From positions 1 through 20,308 of the forward strand of contig JAVKSM010000050.1 in the NCBI GenBank assembly GCA_039583705.1: a DNA stretch of 20,308 nt, read 5' to 3'. Source of the DNA: JAVKSM01 sp039583705. GTDB taxonomy: Bacteria > Actinomycetota > Actinomycetes > Mycobacteriales > Pseudonocardiaceae. The position numbers were made by a program, and so were the translations under genes. Under the pieces are notes generated by a model. That model saw nothing but the letters and a program-made list of their open reading frames with translations. It did not search any database and was not told the origin of the DNA. Shown piece after piece: positions 14,813-20,308 of the stretch. How positions within the stretch are numbered: the stretch's first letter is position 1; the number at the start of each line of letters is the position of its first letter.

Positions 14813-16522
14813 GTGGCATGGTTCGACGACCACGACCTGCGGGTGCGAGCAGGGAAAAACTCGTATGCGCGTGGTCTTGACTACCTCGATGCGATCCGTG
14901 AGCTGCGCGAGTCGCCGGACGATGTGGTGGCCATGGTGCAGGGCACCAAGGCATACCAGGTGCGGCTGTCCGCCCACGGCGGCGAACTGGTCGGGAACTG
15001 CTCATGTCCCTGGGGGCAGCAGGGCAACTTCTGCAAGCATTGCGTAGCGGTTGGGCTGAGCCTGCTGGCCGGCGCACCCCCGGAGCGACCCCAGCCCGCG
15101 TCGCAGCCGCGGACCAGCGACACGCTTGAGCTACGTGCCTACCTGAGCGCCGTCGGTCCGGTGGAGCTGGTGGACCTGCTGCTGGAGCTGGCCGGGAACG
15201 ATCCGGCGTTGCATCGACGGTTGTCGCTCCGCGCGGCGGCCGAGGCCCCGAATCCAGCCGAGCTGCGTCCGATCGTTGCAGCACTGCGCAGGGACGGATG
15301 TCTGGACGACGTGGAGTTGGCCAGCTACGTCCGCATGGCCGACGAGGCGCTGCACACCCTCGACATGCTCGCCTCCGACCACCCGGCCCCGCTGCGGCCG
15401 CTGTACCAGCAGGCGTTGCAGCACCTGACGGAGACGAACGTTGATGACGACCTTCCGGGTGACCCGCCCGCGATGATCCGGAAGGTGGCGACGCGAGCTG
15501 TCGAGGGTTTCGTCGCCACCTGTCGAGCGGCGCCCCCGGACCCCGCCGAGCTCGCCCGGTGGCTGATCGGCTTCCAGGTCAACGGTCCCGGTTGGCCCCA
15601 CGTTGCCATCACCGACTTCGTCGAACCCCTCGGCGACGAGGGACTCGCCACCTACTGGCACCACCTCGCCTACCTCCGGGAGACCCATCCATCCGCTGCC
15701 GACGACGAAGATGACGACGCGGGGTACGACGACTACGATGACGAGAAGGAATTGCGCCGCCGCCAGCGGATCACCCGCCTGCGTGAGGAGTACCTCACCG
15801 TCACCGGCAATGTCGATGCCCTGGTCGCCCTCTACACCGCTGACCTGCCGAACCCGGAACGGTACGTGCAGATCGCCCAGACATTGCGCGCCGCCGGGCG
15901 AGTGGACGAGGCCATCACCTGGCTGCGACGCGGCCTGTCCGGCACGACTTGGGAACGTTCCCGCATCCGCGACCTCCTCGCCGAGCTCTACACTCAGGCC
16001 GGTCGCCACGACAAGGCGTTGCAGACCCGATGGCAAGCCTTCACCCGTCAACCTGGCGAATACAGCTACCGAATGCTGTGCCAGGCCGCCAAACCCGTCG
16101 ACGCGGTAGCCGAGTTCACCGATCGCGCCCTGACCTACCTCCGCGAGAAGGCCGCCCGCGGCGGAGACGAGGCCGGCGACCCCCTCGTCACCGTCCTCCG
16201 CGTCACGGGAAAACTTGATCAAGCCTGGGCAGCCACCCGCAGGTTTCACTGCAGCGAAAAATGCCTGTATATCCTCGCGCTGCACGGCGGGAAAACCCAC
16301 CATGCCGAGGCCATCTCGGCCTACCTGCGGGAGATCGAGGCCGCGATCGACCGCAAGGACCGGCACGGGTACGACAGAGCCGCCACGTTGCTCACCACGC
16401 TCAAGGACCTGCATCAGCGGGCCGGCAGCGACAGCGACTTCACGGCGTACCTCGATCACGTCAAGGACGTCCACCGCCAGAACAGGGCTCTGATGAGGAA
16501 GCTGGCCAGTGCCCGCCTCTGA
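14813..16522 (+). CDS. SWIM zinc-finger protein with helical repeat region
   Basis: 569 aa. The N-terminal SWIM domain has C63-x-C65-x8-C74-x-H76 (CSCPWGQQGNFCKHC), predicted to bind one zinc and often to contact DNA or protein. The remainder is helical and TPR-like (repeated pieces such as VALYTADLPNPERYVQIAQTL, AAGRVDEAITWLRRGL, LYTQAGRHDKALQTRWQAF), suggesting a scaffold. An acidic, probably disordered patch of Asp/Glu/Tyr lies near 292-312, followed by a basic helix. An in-frame TGA three codons upstream makes GTG 14813 the first possible start; the ribosome site is weak. No SNF2 helicase or MoxR/VWA partner, as sometimes seen near SWIM genes, is adjacent. Function unknown. Confidence 0.85.
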   Translation: MAWFDDHDLRVRAGKNSYARGLDYLDAIRELRESPDDVVAMVQGTKAYQVRLSAHGGELVGNCSCPWGQQGNFCKHCVAVGLSLLAGAPPERPQPASQPRTSDTLELRAYLSAVGPVELVDLLLELAGNDPALHRRLSLRAAAEAPNPAELRPIVAALRRDGCLDDVELASYVRMADEALHTLDMLASDHPAPLRPLYQQALQHLTETNVDDDLPGDPPAMIRKVATRAVEGFVATCRAAPPDPAELARWLIGFQVNGPGWPHVAITDFVEPLGDEGLATYWHHLAYLRETHPSAADDEDDDAGYDDYDDEKELRRRQRITRLREEYLTVTGNVDALVALYTADLPNPERYVQIAQTLRAAGRVDEAITWLRRGLSGTTWERSRIRDLLAELYTQAGRHDKALQTRWQAFTRQPGEYSYRMLCQAAKPVDAVAEFTDRALTYLREKAARGGDEAGDPLVTVLRVTGKLDQAWAATRRFHCSEKCLYILALHGGKTHHAEAISAYLREIEAAIDRKDRHGYDRAATLLTTLKDLHQRAGSDSDFTAYLDHVKDVHRQNRALMRKLASARL

Positions 16523-16577
16523 CCCCGACCGCTCCTGGCACGCCCAGGGTGGCCCATGTCGTGGCAGGGTTGGCGGG

Positions 16578-17126
16578 GTGCGCACGACCGTCGCCGCCGC
16601 CCTGCTGATGGTCGCGATCGGTGTGGTGGGATGCGCGAACAACGGCGCTGACCAGGGCGCCGGGTCGGCTCCCGGCATGTCGGAGATCAGGGTCACCAGC
16701 TCGGAGTTCTCCGACGGTGCTCGGCTGCCCGACCGCTACACCTGCCGCGGCGCTGGCCTGTCACCACCCCTGCGGTGGTCGGATGTGCCAGCCACGGCGG
16801 CCGGGTTGGCGGTCGTCGTCACCGACCCGGACGCGCCGGGAGGCACCTACACCCATTGGGTCGTGTTCGACCTGCCGCCCCAGCTACCCGGGTTGGCGTC
16901 GGCGAGCGTCCCGCCGCAGGCGCGGCAGGCCCGAAACAGCGCGGGCACGATCGGCTACACCCCGCCGTGCCCGCCCAGCGGCACGCACCACTACCACTTC
17001 ACGCTCGTCGCGCAGCGTGATCGGGTCGAGCTGCCCACCGGTGCTCCATTCGAGGCGGCGGTCCAGCAGATCCGGGCCGAGGCCGTGGCGAGCGGCACAC
17101 TGGTCGCCACGGTGACCCACCCCTGA
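16578..17126 (+). CDS. PEBP-family (YbhB/YbcL-like) lipoprotein
   Basis: 182 aa from GTG 16578. The N-terminus is a lipoprotein signal: MRTT, a hydrophobic stretch, then lipobox VVGC with Cys19 as the expected lipidated residue. An upstream in-frame start at 16509 would bury this signal behind 23 odd residues and overlap the SWIM gene. The mature part is a phosphatidylethanolamine-binding-protein fold: RYTCRGAGLSPPLRW, the ligand-pocket motif DPDAPGGTYTHWVVFDLP and the GTHHYHFTLVA motif, all intact. Bacterial PEBP proteins bind small anionic ligands; their roles are mostly unknown. It is probably membrane-anchored on the outer face. It follows the SWIM gene by 55 nt on the same strand. Confidence 0.88.
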   Translation: MRTTVAAALLMVAIGVVGCANNGADQGAGSAPGMSEIRVTSSEFSDGARLPDRYTCRGAGLSPPLRWSDVPATAAGLAVVVTDPDAPGGTYTHWVVFDLPPQLPGLASASVPPQARQARNSAGTIGYTPPCPPSGTHHYHFTLVAQRDRVELPTGAPFEAAVQQIRAEAVASGTLVATVTHP

Positions 17127-17457
17127 TGCGTCCCCTGTTCGCGGTGACCGCCCAGCGACGCCCGCCCAGAACACTGCAGCCTGCCGCCCCGCGGTCGCGA
17201 CGGGGACCCGGCGCCGGCCAAGCTTGCGCCACCTCGGGTTCCTACGGAGGTCGTCCCACCGCGTTTGAGCCATAGGAACGCTCACCCCCGACCGGGATGC
17301 ACCGACACCGACGGCCAGCAGACCACCGACCAAGCACCGACCACCCGCGCCGGCCCACCCGCAACGACACGCCCTCATCTCGGAGTCATGGGCCCGGTCG
17401 TGCTGCCCACAGTTGATCTCAACTCTGGCCGCACAGCGCCTCTGACCTGGCTGTTCG
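17127..17457. other. 331-bp intergenic region between the PEBP gene and tRNA-Lys
   Basis: No gene is supported; the open frames here are non-coding in appearance. A short inverted repeat (AGTTGA-TC-TCAACT, 17411-17424) lies 34 nt beyond the 3' end of the tRNA and could mark its transcript end, without a T-tract. Confidence 0.5.
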
Positions 17458-17530
17458 TGGGCCGCCTGGGAGTCGAACCCAGAACCCAAGGATTAAAAGT
17501 CCTTTGCTCTGCCAGTTGAGCTAACGGCCC
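17458..17530 (-). tRNA. tRNA-Lys (anticodon TTT)
   Basis: 73 nt. On the minus strand: acceptor GGGCCGT pairing with GCGGCCC, discriminator A; D-arm GCTC/GAGC; anticodon stem AAGGA/TCCTT around the loop CTTTTAA, giving anticodon TTT; T-arm CTGGG-TTCGACT-CCCAG. All stems pair, allowing one G-U pair in the acceptor. The 3' CCA is not encoded, as is common in actinomycetes. It marks the side of the window where base composition changes, and tRNA genes are frequent integration sites. Confidence 0.96.
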
Positions 17531-18063
17531 CGCGCTGATGGTAGCCAACACGGGATCGCGTCTGGTAGTAGGCAGGCAGCTAGCACACAGGTCTGCACCG
17601 ACATCACCACCGACACGGCCGTGGCGATCGAGCGCTACGCCGCCTAGTGGTCGATCGAGATCGCCATAATGACGCCACAACCTCTTCGGCGCAGGGCAAG
17701 CCTGCGATCCGCCTCCCCTCACAGCGGTGCCCGCACCCCTGCCCTTCGCCTTGACCGCCCAGATCTAGCACAGACCCCGACCATGCTGTCGTACGCCACT
17801 GCCGACATTACCCCGGCGACTTGGCCAAGCGCTGCACCCGAGCGCCCGGGGGGTACCCGACGGTCCCAGCCCGCCACCGCCGACTTGCTCGCCAAACTCC
17901 GCCGGGGGTGCTCGTCGCCACCAGATTTCAGCTACTGTACCGCACCCTCACCCCGCCTACACCCGCAGAAATCCACGCCATGCGCCTGGCACAGAGTACA
18001 GACGCCGCATGCCTGCGAAAGTCGAGCACGATGACAGATTACCTGAATAGAACATTATATAAT
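17531..18063. other. 533-bp gene-free stretch at the island boundary
   Basis: No gene is supported. Most of it is GC-rich, with no RNA gene, integrase or copy of the tRNA 3' end seen. A short peptide frame near 17560-17647 (ending TAVAIERYAA) could be a coding remnant but is not recognisable. Base composition drops sharply around 18010-18060, at the 3' end of the HNH gene. Confidence 0.5.
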
Positions 18064-18071
18064 TTAGTTCT
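18049..18071 (-). terminator. AT-rich inverted repeat at the end of the HNH gene
   Basis: AGAAC and GTTCT arms enclose the perfect palindrome ATTATATAAT (18054-18063). The HNH stop codon (18064-18066) lies within the structure. It may act as a transcription terminator, or mark the recombination edge of the AT-rich segment. No run of T follows in the minus direction. Confidence 0.35.
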
Positions 18072-18915
18072 GCGAAGAGGAGGGTAGGTTCTCAACGATT
18101 TCGATTGACTGTTGTATCGCGCAAGGTAAACAGTGCACGGATAGTAGGTCGGGAATCAACGTGAACGCCTGAGTTTCTCGTGTAACGACCAAACGACGCT
18201 CATCTGGACCCTTGCCGCAGTCCTCGCACGACATTCGTTGCTGCAAAATTACCCATCGCGTTTCTCGACTCAATGTGCCGAAACGAATTGAATCTGCGCC
18301 GTACAGCCAGTTGTGAGACTCCTTCACTTGAAGGGTTGAGAGATAATTTCCTTTTGCATTGTTGCACTGAGCGCACATGATCTGCCAGTTCACGGCATTG
18401 GGAGGATCACCCACCAGTCGCCATGGAAGGCAGTGGTCAAGTGTCTCCGACTCTGAGTTGGGAGGTAGCGCTAGGCCACACGTGACACACCGTCCGCCTT
18501 GCATACTACGAACTTTAGGATAGAGATTTCTGAGCGCTCGCAGATCACGTATACTTTTTTTCTCGCGCTTCTGGAATGCCTTATCGTGACTCCTCGCGTA
18601 CTGGTAGCCCACTCTTAGCAGGACGTCAAGAAGAATCTCGTCATCAGGGTTTGGAACGCCAAGCATCGCAAGATGCACCTGGATGCGCGGCTTTAAAGGA
18701 CTAAATTTTCCTGCCGGCTGGTACCGCAGGAGGTCGGCGGGGATAAGCCCAAAGATCAGGGAAGCTATTTGGAGCCTGTCAATCTCGTTAAGTTTGGGTC
18801 GTTTCGCCGAACTTGGCCGGCTACCTGCCACACCATGGTAGATGAACAAGTCGCACATTCGACGGATAGTAACCTCGTTAGCTAGCCTTGCCCTGGACGA
18901 GAGAGGACTTAGCAT
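18064..18915 (-). CDS. HNH endonuclease with second CxxC pair, partner of DGQHR protein
   Basis: 283 aa from ATG 18915; a shorter start at Met20 is possible. The HNH nuclease core spans about 141-190: C143-x2-C146, DH at 160-161 (ETLDHCLPW), N176, then C181-x2-C184 with NNAKGN. These are the catalytic His and the structural zinc cysteines. A further C230-x2-C233 and C262-x2-C265 suggest a second zinc knuckle, perhaps for nucleic-acid recognition. The N-terminal 130 residues are helical and unassigned. It overlaps the upstream DGQHR gene by 38 nt, so both are probably cotranscribed. Codon use is clearly AT-richer than in genes left of 18000, a sign of transfer. It probably cleaves DNA; specificity unknown. 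Confidence 0.85.
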   Translation of the reverse strand: MLSPLSSRARLANEVTIRRMCDLFIYHGVAGSRPSSAKRPKLNEIDRLQIASLIFGLIPADLLRYQPAGKFSPLKPRIQVHLAMLGVPNPDDEILLDVLLRVGYQYARSHDKAFQKREKKSIRDLRALRNLYPKVRSMQGGRCVTCGLALPPNSESETLDHCLPWRLVGDPPNAVNWQIMCAQCNNAKGNYLSTLQVKESHNWLYGADSIRFGTLSRETRWVILQQRMSCEDCGKGPDERRLVVTRETQAFTLIPDLLSVHCLPCAIQQSIEIVENLPSSSQN

Positions 18916-20308
18916 ACTGGAACTTACCTCGACTCTTTACCATCCTACTGAAGACGTCTTCCAGATCGCGCTTCCCGGCGCCAGTTGAGAGGCTTTTGGT
19001 TCCCCATCGCTCTTCGAAGAATTTTGGAGGGAATGCCTCCTTTATCCGAGATCTCGCAAATATACGCACCCGATCGAGCAGTTCCTCTTTTGCGGCCTCG
19101 TTCGTCTCCGAATTAATGTCGAAAAAACTGCTAGCCTGCACTGCCAGCATCTCGAGAAATGTTGATTGAAGTTGGATCAGTACGGCGGCAATCATGAGTT
19201 GGCTGTGCTCAGGATCCCACAGCGAGTGGCCCGAAGACGTTTTCTTACCCGCGTAGATGTCGTGTACGACCCTCCAGAATGCGATGAAGAAATCGCCCCA
19301 GTCGGCTCGCTGCCACTGAGCCAAGTTCCTACGGCGCACGTGTCGTCGAGAGCCTATATTTTCCGGATAAAGGTTGTCGAGGATCCCTGAAGCGATGGCG
19401 TCTGCTTTTCCAGTTTGCCAAGCCTTTGCGAGTCGCACCATCGATTTGTAGCCGATCAATTCCGGTCGTCGCGCCTCAGTGAGGTTCACCAAATTTAAGA
19501 ATGGCGACCTTTGGTCAAAGTTCACGACTTTCATCAACTCATATTCAACAACCTTGACTCCGGCTTGGACTAAGCGTGCCTCGATCCCACGGAGTTCGGA
19601 CCCTGTCAGTGACAGAGCCGCATTAGCGGTAATGAATTGGTCGGGTATACCTGTCGCTGTATAGTTTACTACAGTGAATTGGAAGACTTGCTCTGGCCAG
19701 CTGCAATTTATGAGTGCGCAAACATTGAATGGAATGCCTCGCTCGCACTGCGCTGCTCCAAGCACGCGATGCTGTCCGTCTATGATAGTAGCGGGCTTCG
19801 CGAGATCTCCGACAAGGTCAGAATAATTTGACACCCACTGGGGATCCTTGAGCAGGTCTGCGAGCTTAGCCAATACCGACTCACCGAGTTCTACTTCACG
19901 GTCCTCAATCGGCTCTTCCTGCATGGCCACTTCATCAGCGGAAAGATCATCGTCGTCCAGTATGTCGTCATCGCTCTCCGTGTCTTCATCGCTGGGTCTT
20001 GGAGAGTCGGCCTGCAATCGAGACAACAGGCCTTGTCGGACGCGTTCAGCACGCTCCTCCGTCGTCGCAGCCTCGATTGCATCAACGTCCACGATCAACG
20101 TGCAAGGCGTAGGCTCATTCCTTTCGCGCGTGTCGCTGAATTCAATACTAAGGCCAGAATTCAAGCCTTCGGGATGCAACCCAAGGATAAGCGATGTCGG
20201 CGACTGATTCGTTGATATCGAGAAGAATTCCCTAGCGGCATCAATGCGAGAAGACTCGCCGGCTCGCTGGAATCCAAGCAGATGGGCCTCGCTACGTCTT
20301 GGTATAGC
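18878..20308 (-). CDS. DGQHR-domain (DndB-like) protein, N-terminus beyond window
   Basis: 476 codons visible; the frame is open to the last base, so the start is outside the window. A TTG at 20179 is not the start: the 43 residues before it (PRRSEAHLLGFQRAG, then NQSPTSLILGLHPEG) read as the typical N-terminal part of the family. The hallmark DGQHR lies at visible residues 177-181 (IIDGQHRVLGA), followed by a long helical C-terminal region. A strongly acidic insert (about 106-144, rich in Asp and Glu) precedes it. The fold is related to ParB/DndB; DndB represses phosphorothioation genes, and relatives occur in defence islands. No dndCDE genes are visible. It overlaps the HNH gene. AT-rich codons mark it as foreign. 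Confidence 0.83.
   Translation of the reverse strand, partial: AIPRRSEAHLLGFQRAGESSRIDAAREFFSISTNQSPTSLILGLHPEGLNSGLSIEFSDTRERNEPTPCTLIVDVDAIEAATTEERAERVRQGLLSRLQADSPRPSDEDTESDDDILDDDDLSADEVAMQEEPIEDREVELGESVLAKLADLLKDPQWVSNYSDLVGDLAKPATIIDGQHRVLGAAQCERGIPFNVCALINCSWPEQVFQFTVVNYTATGIPDQFITANAALSLTGSELRGIEARLVQAGVKVVEYELMKVVNFDQRSPFLNLVNLTEARRPELIGYKSMVRLAKAWQTGKADAIASGILDNLYPENIGSRRHVRRRNLAQWQRADWGDFFIAFWRVVHDIYAGKKTSSGHSLWDPEHSQLMIAAVLIQLQSTFLEMLAVQASSFFDINSETNEAAKEELLDRVRIFARSRIKEAFPPKFFEERWGTKSLSTGAGKRDLEDVFSRMVKSRGKFQYAKSSLVQGKAS

Noticed and set aside
17411..17424. Inverted repeat as a tRNA terminator
   Set aside because: Arms of only 6 bp with a 2-base centre and no T-tract; recorded only within the intergenic entry.
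18064..20308. A full Dnd phosphorothioation locus
   Set aside because: Only a DndB-like DGQHR protein and an HNH nuclease are visible; no dndC, dndD or dndE gene is in the window.
1..20308. CRISPR array or insertion sequence
   Set aside because: No regularly spaced repeats, transposase-like frames or terminal inverted repeats were seen.

Overview
The window comes from a high-GC, Gram-positive actinomycete. The signs are strongly GC-biased codon use over most of the sequence, frequent GTG starts, GTGA and TGATG gene overlaps, a Scr1-type XRE/DUF5753 regulator, and a KdpFABC-KdpDE layout typical of Actinobacteria. The genus cannot be fixed from the sequence; a filamentous actinomycete (Pseudonocardia, Frankia or Streptomyces-like) is an inference.

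Region 1 (1-9207, minus strand). A complete high-affinity potassium uptake operon reads right to left: a 67-aa one-helix membrane protein, kdpF (30 aa), kdpA, kdpB, kdpC, kdpD and kdpE. Neighbouring genes overlap by 1-4 nt or lie 5 nt apart, so pump and two-component sensor look translationally coupled. Left of kdpE are a HemK2-type methyltransferase with an NPPY motif and the start of a CDGSH-type iron-sulfur protein gene cut by the window edge. Three 15-bp tandem duplications lie inside kdpC and kdpE, and a 28-bp one lies before the methyltransferase. A direct repeat with 11-bp period upstream of the operon is a candidate KdpE operator.

Region 2 (9208-13042). A minus-strand three-gene unit encodes an XRE/DUF5753 regulator, an SDH-family Clp-fold serine protease and a four-helix membrane protein. 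A 128-aa orphan protein is transcribed divergently. A palindrome overlapping a promoter lies between the two directions. This is a plausible regulated membrane-proteolysis or stress module with no name known to me.

Region 3 (13043-17457, plus strand). Four isolated genes: a VOC/PhnB-like protein; a small membrane protein preceded by an overlapping 41-aa ORF (coupled pair or frameshifted gene); a 569-aa SWIM zinc-finger protein; and a PEBP-family lipoprotein.

Region 4 (17458-20308). A tRNA-Lys(TTT) gene on the minus strand is followed by about 530 bp without genes. An abrupt change to AT-richer DNA then carries an overlapping pair: a DGQHR-domain (DndB-like) protein, open to the right window edge, and an HNH endonuclease with an extra pair of CxxC motifs. 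This looks like the end of a horizontally acquired, possibly defence-related island, and it is the best candidate here for an undescribed system.
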